NCBI GenBank assembly: GCA_022829145.1 | Contig: CM040755.1 | Span: forward strand, 20,843,563-20,907,562 | DNA: 64,000 bases | From: Albula goreensis | Lineage: Eukaryota > Chordata > Actinopteri > Albuliformes > Albulidae | Reading direction: 5' to 3' | In this document: positions 49,600-62,900 of the stretch, in pieces | Layout of the letters: each line of letters opens with the position of its first letter | Position numbering within the stretch: position 1 is the first letter of the stretch | Made by a program: the position numbers and the translations under genes | Notes under the pieces: model-generated | The model's database searches: none | The model's input: the letters and a program-made list of their open reading frames with translations, nothing else | What the model was told of the DNA's origin: nothing

Positions 49600-50060
49600 C
49601 CCTTGTTTTCCCGCTTAGTTTTCTAAAATTTTTTCTAGAACAAGTTGGACCGTTAGGCTGTCATTTTCCGTGAAAATGTCGCAGACAGAAGTACACCATC
49701 AAATTCAAACAATCTTCCAGTGAGATGGAGACACAATTGAATCACTCCAGCCAGAAACCCAAGTCCAATTCCCCTGCCCCTTCCCTGGGGCCCCTGTTGC
49801 AAGTGACCGAATACATTTCAGGCCTGAGGTTTCTGACGGGAGGAAAACAAAAAAGCCGAGACTTTCAAATATTTGAGAGCTTTTATGTTACGGTGATATG
49901 GGATAATTAAGAGGCAGGACTTCTTTACATGCGGTGGCGGGAGCTGAGTGCCTTAAATTGCCCTCTAAATGGGTCTCTGTTACCCAATATGCACTTCTTC
50001 ATGCGCTATGCTGTGCCCTGAGTGAGAGGCGGATGGAGGAAGAGAGACGATGCTGATTGA
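49600..50060. promoter_or_regulatory. Candidate conserved noncoding element
   Basis: About 460 bp of non-repetitive sequence includes CACAATTGAATCAC, GGATAATTAAGAGG and CTTAAATTGCC, plus more CpGs than the window average. A 61-codon plus frame overlaps it without protein resemblance. It lies directly downstream of the 48.96-49.4 kb candidate, so the two may form one regulatory cluster. This is inferred from composition. Confidence 0.3.
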
Positions 50061-53000
50061 TTGTGAAGTTCCTCCTTGTAACTCTACCCTCTCTCGTCCC
50101 AGTCTAGGTTTTTAAAACATTAAAAATAGCGGGCTGGTAATAGCAAACATGGGTACTTTGCAGAACAAGCCGCGGTTTATACCTACCTGCCAATCCATGA
50201 AGGTCACAGACATAAGATGATGTCTGTGGAAATACAGATACTTAATGCTCTGAGAAGTTATTTTGTACCAAAGGCAGGGATTCAATTAAACATTTGTCCT
50301 TTCTGTAGATTCACATTAATATGACTGCAATATTTTATTGCACATAGAATGGTGGGTTGGTATGCAACGTTTAAGGATAAATCACTTCCTTTAACGCATT
50401 CTTTATTTCTGCTTCTTTTCAGTATATAAGTAAGCAGACTATGTCTAGCCTCAAGGGCCTGACTGACATGGGCTAAGAAAATCTCAGCCTAGCCCCTGCC
50501 TTGGTTTCAAAATTGAAGCTTTATGTAAAAATGGGATTCTCCATTTGGTTTTTTTGTACAAAAACACTAGGAATCACCTCAAATGCATGTCTACTATATT
50601 TAAATTATAAAATATAAATTGCAAACGCTTTCATTAGCTAACATAACACTTTAATATAACATTAGTTACATTCCACACCAGACAACATTACAGCTCTCTC
50701 CACATTTCTAAAATCATATTCCAGTGCTCAACAGTTCTGACTTGCAAAATGGATTTTCTTGCAGCTGTAAGAGCCTCCAACATGAATGTGTGACATGGGG
50801 GATTTTGCATTTTGGGACAGAGCTCTCCTTTAAACAGGTTCACAATATCCTAATTTCTTTGAATGAGGTCTGTGCCTGGTCCCTGTGGAGGAGCTCGCTG
50901 ATCTTGCAGGGGAGGAGAATTCAGAAGCACCCAGAAGCCTCCACAGCACAAGATAAGCACAACTAACTCTCACTCATTTCGTCTTAAAAAAAGAGAGCCA
51001 AAAAGTTTGGCAGTTGAACCCGATCAAATTTTTTGGGGTACCAACGAATCTTTATGTTGTTGAGGGCTGTTTGGCCCCTGTTTTAATCCCACCTCAGCAG
51101 GAAGAGCTCCACTGAGCCACAGTTACCTCAAGGCTATGTTCACAAGCAGACCAGTGGAGCATGAATTCAGAACCCATGAGTCATGATCGGATCCATACTA
51201 AACCAATACTTTCAAATCAAGCACATCCTCCTGAGTTATATCGGACCTGACCAGACCTGTCAGTAAGCAGATCTATTTCTGTTGATATCTCTGACATCTC
51301 AAATGGTGCTTGTACCCGTAGGCCATTGGTCCACAAATCGAAATCCGAGTGTCTAAAATCTAAAATATTAATCTGTCATTCAGATGAAAAAAAATCAATG
51401 TGTCTCCAACAGTAGAATACAGTAATCCCTTGTTATGTCAGTGAGGAATTTAAAATTTCCAACGTAAAATCTGCCATGACTATCAATGTGGCAATAAATG
51501 CTTTCTACTGGACTTTCCTGTAATTATAATACCGGGAGGCACGTGGGAAATACAGTAAGCTACAGTAAGTAAGGCACAATGCAGAATACTACTGGGAGTG
51601 TAAGAATGGGGAGATGAACAGAAAATTGCAGTCTAAGATTTATACAGTTCTCTCCATTGTACTCTAACACTGTCAGCTTCACACAACTCCCTAGGTTGTA
51701 CTGTGACACTGTCAGCTTAACACAGTATCCTCTGTCATTATTGTTTGGAGCAAGCATGCATGCCCCAAACCATAAATAATACTGTAAAATGTTTTATATA
51801 TTGTACTTGCTATACATACCCTTGTTCACCATGAATACATGTTTTTAGACAGTGTAAATCTTTGGGGACTCTCATATTCTAACCTCCTGACAGGAGACTT
51901 CTTGGCCCATCATTTTGAAAGTATTTCAGTCTAATGGCAGTCACGTTACCTTTAACTTAAAGATATAAATGAAGTGTTTTCCCTTTCCCAAAACACAGAC
52001 AAGTACTGGACTAAGCTCTGCTTGATGTAATCATTTCACAGATTCAGTCAAAGTCTAAATAACACACATTTTAGAAAGATGTTCAGCGGTAGTAGATGGC
52101 TTACAAAACAATTTGAGATAAAACACCCAGTCAGCTCAAAATGTTCTTGGTCTAAAAGGTAACATCTCATCAAGGATAGTAATATATGTTTTTCTCTCAG
52201 CCTGATTTTATTTTGGAAGACAAAAAAGCATTCAAGCTGTCTGAGGCTATACCCACCTCTGTTGCAGTACCCATACTTTACCTTGGAGTCAATCAACATG
52301 CTTTCATTAGGCTTAGTTCACAAATATATGCAAGTGTTATTTTAAATGAAATAACTTATTATTCATTTTTGCCATTGGTTACTCCCCAAACTGTGTTTTG
52401 GGAAAGGGAAAAAAGGTTGACAAAAGAATGGAGATATGGAGATTTATGTTCATGTTCATAATAGTCCTTCAGCAAACAAAAAAAGATTACTAAAACCACC
52501 TGCTTTAGTGATAATAATGGTTGGACTTTGATTTCCATATGAACTTATTAACTGGAGCTGGCAGGTTTCCAGCATAAGTGAAGGTATTTGGCAGACTTTG
52601 CACATCAATATCTAAAGTAGCCATTTGGGTACACAGGGAGACCTGGGCCTGGAAACTGCAGCAGCTGGTAAGCTGATGGCAATTCTCAGTTCCATTGAGG
52701 GGCCACATTCATTTAAATGATGTGGATTAATTTAAAGAACCACTGCCATTATTTTATGTGGAATGTTTGGGAAAACAGCCTTTTCTCTAAGAGCACTATC
52801 AAACTGAACCATTTGATTATATCTTACAGCATGGCTGACCTCAGGCAGCCCATTACTTAATTAAAGGAATCAATCGTTCAGTTATGCAGTTGGAGGTTTG
52901 TTTTAAGGTTTATCCAGTTCATGACATGATGGAGCAATTAAACAGAGTCAATTATAATCTTGGCTATAAGTCTCACAGAATATATTAGTTGATCTGATAT

Positions 53001-56000
53001 ATTTTGTTCAGTCTCAATATGACCCAAACCTATCACCTGGGTTTATGCAACTCACCATTTTTTCACTAACTCACAAGTATTGAAAGGAAGCACTAGTACA
53101 GTCTAGACCAAAGAATATGGGCCTGGAGGTGCATCCACAGTCCGGGACACTTCCCTAACACATCATATAAATATGACATAGGTCAGGGAGTTCTTACCTG
53201 TATGTGTTTCCATACTCGTGTACTTTCAATATGTGTATTTTCATAATTTTCAATTGCAATTAATGAGTACTACATGTACAGGAAGTTGAGCAAAGCATAA
53301 AGATTCAACTGGAGTAGAGTTTTGACATATTTAGTATATTATGAAATAATATGCAGCATATTAATGGTAAATAAAATTTATATTATGGTTGAGAGCAGTG
53401 AGTAAGTGGGTTCTGAAACAACAGAAAGTTTATCAAAAACAAAAAAAAAACAATAAAACAACAATTTTGTCTTTATCCCACCTTACCTTCTCACTCTAAA
53501 TATATATTTTATTGACCCGTTAATGTAACTGTTGAATACAGTGACTGGTAGTGTTACATAAGTAGCGATATAGTAAAAAAAAAAATGTTGTACTCCAAGT
53601 TGGATTGAAATGTATTATAATGGATAATTTGATTTCTACTGTGATTCATAACTTATAATGCTAACAAAATTTTAGCTTTGTTTTTACAGCATAGTATAGT
53701 AAATAATATAAAATAACTTTAAAATTATATGACGCTGTATTCCTAATAACAAAAACAACATGTTTGATGCTGATTCCTATTAATTATCCATCTGTTATTC
53801 AGCAGTGATGTAACTCCCTGCATACATTCATCACACACGCGCGCTGTTAGCTTCCTCCATCAGCCTTTCTGAAAACCCAGAGTCAATGTGACACAAACAA
53901 CAGAGCGCTTCTCTCCACAGATCTGTCGCAGGAGACACTGCCCGCTTCTACTCTCTCATTGTGTTTTTGTTCTTGATTGTTCTCTCCTCTCTGATACTGT
54001 CTTCTACTTCTTCGTTTTATCTACAGGGGCCTGTGGGTGAGGGAATGCGTCCTGGGAGACCATCTTGGCTTCTCATCAGCGTGGTTCAGTCCTCTGGTGC
54101 CGCAAGTCTCCAGCGCCGAGCCTGTTCGGTTCTGGCACTGGTCGATTAATTTCTGCCTTTGGCTAGGGCTGTGTCCAGGGAGAACCGGGCTGGGATGTCA
54201 TTTGTTTTGACCACATTTGGCAGTGAAGGATTCTTGGCTCTGTGCAAATACCGGACTGCGGAGGGGGGAATGAGGGGGATGTGTACAAGACTGCTGACAA
54301 TTCAGTGGTGTTATTTCTTTGTTGTTCATATTTGTAGGGATTAAACATGCGTTTAAAAAGCTCTCTGGATTGTGCATTTCGCCCCATGGTGCTGAGCATG
54401 TAATAGCACGGCTTGTGACACAGAAAACATTTTCCTTGCAGCTGGGTCAAAAATGGAGATGCAGAGGGAATGCAAATGACTTCTGTTCTTTTTAGTTCAC
54501 TGTGTCCACAGGACACACTGCTTCTGGATGCCTAGCCTATAGGAAGAGCAGGGTCACAACAGATAAAGACAGCCATGACGGAACTTAGGCGGATGAAAGC
54601 TGGACTTATCAAAACCTGAACTGACTTTATAAAAAGGCAGTATGTGTCTATATAAATTGATAATGAAAAATGAGTTGGTTTCCCTAGTTAAAGAGATTGA
54701 ATGAGCAAGGGTGATAAGATGACATTGAGACCTGACATTAACACGGATGCTCCCAAAGCGAGCGCATTGTTACATCAGTGAAATACGAGGGCCATCTCCA
54801 TCTGTGAAAAACTGAGAACTTGTTTAGAGTTTTCCCATGCAGCATGTGTTTGATGTTATCTCCCTCTGTCTTCCTCCATGGGAGGTGTGCAGTCAATTGT
54901 TCTGGCAAATTCCAAGGTTCAATATCTTTCAGACATCAGGAGGCAGGGGAAGGAAAGCAGCACAGGAGTGGCAGCGTTTAGTTTTCTCTTTGTCTTTACC
55001 TCCAAACAGAAGCACAGCTGTCACTCCTGGTCCCACTGAAAACTTCTATCAAAAGCTCTTCAAAGACTATCCCGAAAGACCATTGTTTAACCACATCATA
55101 TTTTCAGGTTTCTTTTCAAAAAGGCATTGTGGTTGGACTGTACTCACATCAGAAGTTGTATTGAAGTAAGGCCCTATAAAATAAAATTCTGTAAACAATA
55201 TCCAGTGTAACTTAAAAAAAACTGATCTTTAATCAGACATCTTTTTGTTTGTTTGTGAATAATAGCTTCTTCTAAAAAAATCCAGAGCCTTACATTATGA
55301 TGATTTGTTTAGCAAAATGAATATTTCAAAAGTCAAAAATTAAAGCCTTTTTAACCTGAACCCTAACCCACATTTTCCATATTTATGGGATATTTACAGT
55401 ATTTAGCAAAATAATATTTAAAAATGAATAAAGCTTCACTCCCCATAATTTTTTTCCCTGTAAAATTGATATTCATTGTCATCATTAGAGAATGTCATGG
55501 TCAGCCAGAATGGCAGAATATAACAGTATATCATGAGTGCCCTCATTGTGGCTGCCACATTATCAAAAACAGCATTGACTCAGGGTGATGACGTTCATCT
55601 ATAAATGGCTGTGTTCATTTATTCATTAACTATTTGTTAAGCTGAGGGTTGTTTGCTGAGGTTTACAATGTCTTTTTAGAACACACTCAAGACATCTTTG
55701 TGAATTTTTCATTGATGTGTTAATATTTTATGACATATCCAAAATTTATAGATATTTAGGACAACCTGATGTCTTCCGACCTGTAAACCGAAGGCATATT
55801 GTTGGAATTGCCTTCGACTGAATCTGTTTAATGGCCACTCATAATCTGCAGAGTAGGGAGGACTCACATGTCCATCAAAGATAAAGCCTCTTTCCATGTA
55901 AAGTGAGGATGTCCTGCTGTGCTTTATGGACACGGTCCCGCTCTCTTACCCTGTCTTTGTGTCTTTACTGAAAACACATCTCATTACATGTAGCATGATA

Positions 56001-56066
56001 AGGAGAGGATTCAGGCTGGAACGGTAGTGATCAACATTTGTCTTTAACTTAGTTTACACATATAAA
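50061..56066. other. Unique DNA, no gene recognised
   Basis: Six kb of mostly AT-rich unique sequence. It holds a two-and-a-half-copy 39-bp repeat (listed) and, at 51424, a possible transposon end reading ACAGTAATCCCTTGTTATG. A pyrimidine-rich tract at 53968-54022 ends in CTACAG, which could be a splice acceptor. No coding segment is convincing. Confidence 0.45.
51643..51738. repeat. Degenerate 39-bp tandem repeat, about 2.5 copies
   Basis: ACACTGTCAGCTT occurs at 51667-51679 and again at 51706-51718, exactly 39 bp apart, each preceded by a related TTGTACT segment and followed by ACACA. A third partial copy starts near 51720. Because the period is a multiple of three, the minus-strand frame shows a repeating CVKLTV motif; this is a by-product and not evidence of a gene. 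Confidence 0.78.
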
Positions 56067-56068
56067 TA

Positions 56069-56567
56069 CAGTGCATTCGCATTTTACGTGAAGATGTGGT
56101 CCTGAAAAGGCTCGCGTAAAGCAAAATCACGTAATTCAAGTCTAATATCCCGATTGAAATAAATGTAAATGCTCAAGATGCATTCCGTGGTCACGTAACG
56201 TCAACTAACTTGCTCAGAAAATTCGTAGTAAGGATTGGACTTTTACCATATGTAGGACTCAGCTGCAAATAGCATGTGACAACTTTTTTTTTACCATTTT
56301 GACATCATTGTTCTTTCATTATCATCAGTTAAGTTCTTTTAACTTTTATAAAGATTATTTTTTTATATGGATAGGAAGACACAGTGATTCATTTTTAATT
56401 TTATTTGACAAACTCTTCAATATTATCATATTAATATCATATTAACAATATGATATTAATATTAAATAGTATTATTTAAAAAATACCACTCGCGTTAAAA
56501 TGAGTGTTTCAAGGAGCGTTAAAGCGAATTTGCGTATTTTAAGTTTGCGTAAAAAACGAATGCACTG
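56069..56567. mobile_element. TA-flanked pogo/Tigger-like MITE, 499 bp
   Basis: The left end reads CAGTGCATTCGCATTTTACG, and the right end, on the minus strand, reads CAGTGCATTCGTTTTTTACG. The first 11 bases are identical and 18 of 20 match. TA dinucleotides flank both ends (56067-56068 and 56568-56569), as expected for Tc1/mariner/pogo insertion. Inside each end, GCGTAAAGC and GCGTTAAAGCGAATTTGCG are further imperfect inverted sequences, reminiscent of pogo/Tigger termini. A perfect 16-bp palindrome (56428-56443 with 56447-56462) lies in the interior. There is no transposase. The family is inferred from end sequence and target site. Confidence 0.78.
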
Positions 56568-56569
56568 TA

Positions 56570-59500
56570 TATGCTTCAGATGGGGGTTTGGGGGTTAACA
56601 GGGCCATGACTGTACTTTCTCCACAAACACAGTCAGGTGAGTTAATTATGCCAACTGCTGAACTGCCCTCTAACTCGAATACCCATGGATTCAGACAAAA
56701 TTTTTCTTTGACATTGCGATGAAATGTATGCACTGATAAAGCATGGAAACAACTTCAGTCATCTTTTCAAACTGTTGTTTTGAAGAAAAAAAACTGCTTC
56801 CTATAGAGTAATCATAATCTAATGAAGTGGCTGAGATTTGGGTTCAGCCTAGGTTCTATAGTGCCCTTATTGATGATACTCAAAGACTGTTGCCAATAAT
56901 TAGCTGTATCGCCAAACAGATTAGATCCAATAGACATTTGCCTTGCCCCCGATAGACCCCATACATATTTGGCTTGTTCTGGAGACACAAATCCCCCTTC
57001 TGTCCCCCCAATCAGGTATGAGGTCATCATGATTGATACAAAAATTTTCCATGATAAAATTAAAAGGTTTAATGGATGCATCCATGTATTTAATGTGGCC
57101 CTATAATTTCCATACATTCCACTGTAAGCCAGTGAGCTGAAAGAAAATGTCAAGGTCATAAGAATAATGTGTCTCAAACAGCAAACAAACAGTAAGCGAT
57201 GGCTGGTGGCTTTGTCAGGCCACAGGCAGGCTCATCATTATGTTTTAGGGAGGGCCAAGAGGGGAGGGAGGGAGCATGGTTTGCTGATTACTCTGATGGC
57301 ATTAATATCGATCCAGCCCCCCTTCTCAGTTTTGTTTCTGTTGCCAAGGTAATGGATATTTCCTGCGTCTTCCAGATACTGTCATTGTGTCCTACCCCAA
57401 GTGAAATGATAGTAGTATAATAAACAACATCATACATACTAAACAAAGTTAGTATGTATATTATGTTAAGTTAGCATTGATGATATTTAAACGTGAAACG
57501 TAAATTTAATGTGAGACTGAAGCATTAATTGCTGAATAAAACAAGTCAAAACAGCAAATAAAAAATAAACAAGACAGCTAGCTGACTCAAGGGGTGAAGA
57601 GATTAGATGTGGAAATACAGGGGCACAACATGCAATGGTATGTGGGCAATATAAAAGCCAAAAATATGGAGTGTCTTGAAATTTATTTTTCAGTTTCAAT
57701 TTAAAATCATGAAACACCGAATTATGAGCTGTGAGTATGCCCTAAACTGTAATTCTGTGTTAGTGGATAACTGTATGAATTACAAACTGCTGTTCATCAA
57801 CCTGGTAATCTTATGAATGAAGAAATATGGTGAGTTACAGATGAAATTGTTATCACTAACTCATGATACAATCAATTTTTCTGGACTGTTCCTGATTAAA
57901 TTATTTATGATCATAATAATTATAATTATCATTTACCATTTTGAGCCTATCTACAATTGAATGTGATTTCCATAAACAGGAGAAGAATGAACAGAAAAAT
58001 ATTAAAACAAGGATCCAGAGGTCAAATAGAAAGAACAGAAAGGAAGAGCAGAGGGTCAGGATAGCAAGTTCAACTGAAAAACTGAATATAAAAAAAGACT
58101 TGTGCATCCTACATTAGAAAGGAAAATGCATTCATTATTTTGTGGTATGAGCCAAAGATGTGGCCAGAAGAGTTGCAAAATCAATTAAAATATTTCCTAC
58201 AATAGATTCTGGAAGACTGTCAATAACCCAGTCCAACTGAAAGTAAACAGCTCAATATTTGCCATAGCAATTTATACGAACAAATGGCCTAAATTCAATT
58301 AACATCTCTCCCTTAGTATGACTATCAAGGCTTATTTAAGTTATTAAAGTTTTTTAGTATTTTTACCACACAAACACTGGGCGTGAATTCAAGCAAGACA
58401 ATTCATTTGGAAAACTGGTCTTGTGAATTAAAAACAGCATTAAAAAGTATGGCTAAAGATCAGGACTATTTCCAATTTTTTTTTTAAAAATGGAAGGATA
58501 ATTTTATCAAAATAGCATGCCTGTTGCTATACTCAGAAATAACCTGTGTACTCTCTGGCAGAGCTGTTTCCCCTTTTTGAAGGGCCTCAGCTAAGAAAAT
58601 GAACAATTGAAGTAAGCCCTGCTCCCTCCAGACCACCAGGCGAATGAGACCTGGAGCTGTTTGATTGTGCTCCTAGCGTAGTACCCACACTCACCCAGGG
58701 TGCTCCTTCCTTTTTGTAATTTCTTTCACTGAGGTCATTCTTCTGGACTGTTGGAAAGAGACCTGAAGGCTAACTGGGGAAGCCAAAAAAGGTGTTGAGA
58801 AATAAAATAACACACTGACATGGTGGAGCAATGCTCATGATTTGAATAGTGTCAAGTACTTCACTGACTGCTGACACCATGGCAAAATCAATTGACCATT
58901 TTCTCCATTAAGAACTTTAATATGTGATCAATGCAGAGTGAGAATATTAGGCATAATACTGGCTCCTGAATTATAGTTTCACCAGTCTTTTACTCTGGCT
59001 TTGCATTGTGATTGTGTTGTTTTGCTGGAGTAAGACTATCTTTCAGACTTTAGACTTGACTGATCTTTAAACAGAAACATGAGTGACTGCTCCACAGAGA
59101 TCCAAGCAGGCTGCACATAGAACAACGGGCAGTTAAATGACAGTTAAACTGCCATATTTGCATGGAAACACAGCACAGGTTTTGTTACGTCTGTCATTAT
59201 TCTCACCTAGATGTTTAAAAGGTGCAACTGAAAATAAAAGAGTGATGCACATAACACATCATCTATTGTAATTTGGCAAAAATGTGACAGTATTAAGTAC
59301 GTAAGCATACATCAACATGACTTTTAAATTTTCCATAGGAGAGATTCAAAAGGGAAAGTGCACATATTTGAAGAAAGTGAAGAATCTATGACTTGCACTA
59401 ATTCCACAGAAAGAAAGCGCCATAATCCTATTCAATCAGACTGAAGTTATTTCAGACACTATTCACATAAAACCTAACCTTTTCATAATGTGGTTTTTTG

Positions 59501-59875
59501 TCACCTGCCATCTCCCATTGTTTTATGAAGCGAGAAACAACACATGCTGGACATTTATACATTATTATTTAGAAAAACAAAATTACAAATCCATCTTTTG
59601 CATTTCAACTTCAATTTCCAAAAGCTGTTAATCTCTTGCAACTGACAAACATATAATGTGTAATAATCTGATGTTTAATGAAATGTCACTTTCTTATATG
59701 CATATGGTTTTCCTGTGTATCTTATTGAATAGTAATGTTATATATTATACAGCATTAATAAGAATTTGATTTCCAGTGCTAATTATAAACCTACAGGAAA
59801 ATATATTCTTGCTGTAATTTCAGTTTCATGTTTCTTGTATCCTGTCTGTGGCGGCAGTTTATTACTGATTTAATA
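56570..59875. other. Unique AT-rich DNA, nothing recognised
   Basis: There is no gene, transposon end or notable structure apart from short homopolymers. The 121-codon minus frame at 56812-57177 resembles no protein family. Confidence 0.5.
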
Positions 59876-59876
59876 T

Positions 59877-59915
<39 letters not shown>

Positions 59916-59964
59916 TTTGTTTGTTTGTTTGTTTGTCTGTTTGTTTGTTTGTTTGTTTGTTTGT
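59876..59964. repeat. (ATTT)n-(GTTT)n compound tetranucleotide array
   Basis: About ten ATTT units change cleanly into about twelve GTTT units, with one GTCT variant near 59936-59939. It appears to have arisen by expansion of a single A-to-G variant unit. Confidence 0.95.
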
Positions 59965-62900
59965 ATTTGTTTTTAAATGGAACCACTGTCTAGCCCTGGT
60001 ATGGACATGTCAGTTTAGTTTTATGGTGGAAGAAAGAGAGAAGAAAGGGCTACTCAAAATATTTTTTTCAGAAATACAGTATCCCAGGCAACATATACTG
60101 TAGAGTGGCCCTTTCATGTGTTGAGTAGGTACTCATGGTGAAACATCAGTCCTATTGCAGATTTTTTTTTTTGCAGAGCAATGTGGGAACATGCTCTCAG
60201 AATTATTTCAACTACAAGTTTCTTCAGAAAAAGTTATTTCGGGAAATAAAAAAATCTTTTAACAAGGCTTGTGATGTTTAATTGCACAAGAAGAAGAAAC
60301 AGACCGGTCTTACTTCCCTTTATTCATACCTCTGACCAGAGCCGTACACAGGATTTTTAAAATACTGAGGTCATGAGTACTGGCCCCCACCCCCATCCTG
60401 ACAAATGTTGAATATTACAGCAGAAATCTACACATTTACTTATTTTGAGAGCAACAATAACCACTTACAAAATAATTTCAGTGACAACACAGACTTAAAT
60501 GTAACTAGAAATTAGAATCCAGCATTGACATTAATGAACTAAAACTGATAGTCAAATAGACACCATGTCTGCCCTGAATAAGCCTGGTAGTCTTTCCTGT
60601 TTTAGATTTGTTTAACATCAATAAGTAAAGGTGCACCTTTAAAGATAATTTGAGATCGGTACCCAGCCACAACATAAAAATCTCTCCTGTGCTACCTCTC
60701 CTGTCTCCCCAGCTAAGATAGAAAAACATTTTCAGTTATAAATTAATGAGTTACTGTTATTTGATAACATCATTAGTGTTCATGGAAAACAGCCGTTTAC
60801 ATTACTTTGTTAACCCAATCATAAAATCTATTAAAATTGGCATACATTTGAAATGTATTATATGTGAGCAATTTAAAGTGCCTAGGTAACATTTCTAGTC
60901 ACATCTCTTCTTTGCACTTAACAGTCTTTCCCTTCTTTGTCACTTTCTCTCTTTCTTTTTCTGTGTCTCCACTCCTCCTGCAACTCTTCCCTTTCCAAAG
61001 GCTGGGTTTGTTTGAGTTTCCTTGTCCTTTCTGTTTCAGTGACTAAAGTAAGCACAGTATCAATTAGCTATATAAAGTATGGGCTCAAATTGGATATATA
61101 AGGAAATGGCTGAGTGATCATGTTCTTCCAGAGTGAAAGCATCTTCCACAGTCTGTGCTGTGATGCCTCCCTTATCCTCTGAGCTTGAGTTGTTACCCAC
61201 TGACATTACCCATATGTCATGGCTCTCTTACTGGCCACGTTTATATCCAATCAATCATTCATGGTGTATTCTAGAATTAGGGCTTAGAAAACATTTTACA
61301 CCTGACAACTAGGAATGTTCAGAACTTTCTCAGGGGAGAGCGGTGCTGTGTTCTTCAGACAGAAGTCCAAATGCCGATGGGCTGTATGACACGCGACACA
61401 GGCCATCCAGGCTACATATGGAGGTTCACCACCACATACCCAATGATTTTATATCATTTTACTCAGTAACAAGAAAAGAAACAGAGCTTGAAGGGTTTGG
61501 GACAAACCTATTTCTAATATATAAAGCTATTAGATGCACCCTACCAATTGGCTCCAAAATTCTACTACTTTTTTGAGCACAATTAAGAAGAGTATCTATG
61601 TTCCCTTATCTTTTAACAAAACCTTGGGCTGAGAAGTATGCTTCATACAGAATAAATATATATTTACTACTACTATATATTACTACATGTGAAAAAGACA
61701 GCAATAGGGAATTGTATGACCATGAGTTTATTATTTGTATAAACCTTGGTGACAAACTGTTCAGATATTGCTAAATTATTAAGTGCTGTTTTAAATGTAT
61801 CTAATAATAGACATGCAATAATGTCGTGCACAAGCAAAGGAGCTATGCTTCACAAGCATTTATCACAATAACTAAGAATAGGCAACTTTCAGAGATATGA
61901 ACCATGCAGGGCATCTCTCTAAAAGGCATGTGTTTTTGAATAAACTGTGTTATACCTGACAATTCTTTGACTTATCCTTGCATAAGGGGATTTCATCAGA
62001 AGGAAATGTTTGGATTTTCAGTGTTTTACTGCTTTACTCAGCCTGTTCAGATGCAGATTGTAGGTGGAACGTTTGAGACAGGGAAGTGCTCTCTGTCATG
62101 TTTTGGCTTTCAAGAAATCAAAGTGCGGTGTCAACCCCCTCTTCCTTCCCTGCGGTGAAGGCCGTTTCTGATGCTGTCTTGGAGAAGTTGTCTGGTGTAC
62201 CGTGTGTCATTGTCACAGATATGCAGTAGGGGAGCACCGTAACATTATGAATCTCACTTGTCACTCACAGAGGGGTTCCATATCTGCTGGCTTGAGTGCT
62301 CTGACCTCCACATCTATTCAGGAATGTCCTCCATTTGGCAGAACCCAATGGGCTTTCTTTGGAAATTGCTTTCATGCAGAGAGCAGATGATGACAAGCAA
62401 ACATACTGTCTCCTTACTCTGAAAGAGGGAGTGTGTTGTCTTGTCTTGACCATATTTGTGAGGTATTAATCAAGTTAATCAACATGCTTACCATTTATGC
62501 ACATCACAGAAGACGGTATTATAAGGTAGGGATTTAACACAAATACTGTACATCACACAAGAGATCCTTAAGACCCAAGAAAAGTGCTTTCTTTGGTGTA
62601 CTTGCTGTTGTTGAGTGTGTTTGTGTGGCTATTTTCTGTAAAAAAAAAAAAAAAGTAATAAACAGCTTTTATCTACATCTGTCAGTAAGGAGGAAAGTTG
62701 ATATAGAATTGAGACCAGGCGGGGAATTAGGAGAGCTATGAAAATGTGGAGGTCGGGTTGGGTGGAGGGTGGAATCCAATAAACAGGGATCGTTGAAATT
62801 TTTTGGAGTCAAGCTGTAGGTGGAAGTCTTTCCATTGACAAAGCTCTGTGGATAGCGATGCTAAGTGTAGATTGCTAGAGAGAGAGAAAAAAAAAAGATT

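Noticed and set aside
55365-55376. Telomere-like CCTAACCC
   Set aside because: Only about one and a half units (AACCCTAACCC) are present; too short for an interstitial telomere array.
60340-60420. Sequence GAGCCGTACACAGGA with a C-rich patch, possible transposon end
   Set aside because: I could not find a matching inverted end or target-site duplication, so no element is called.
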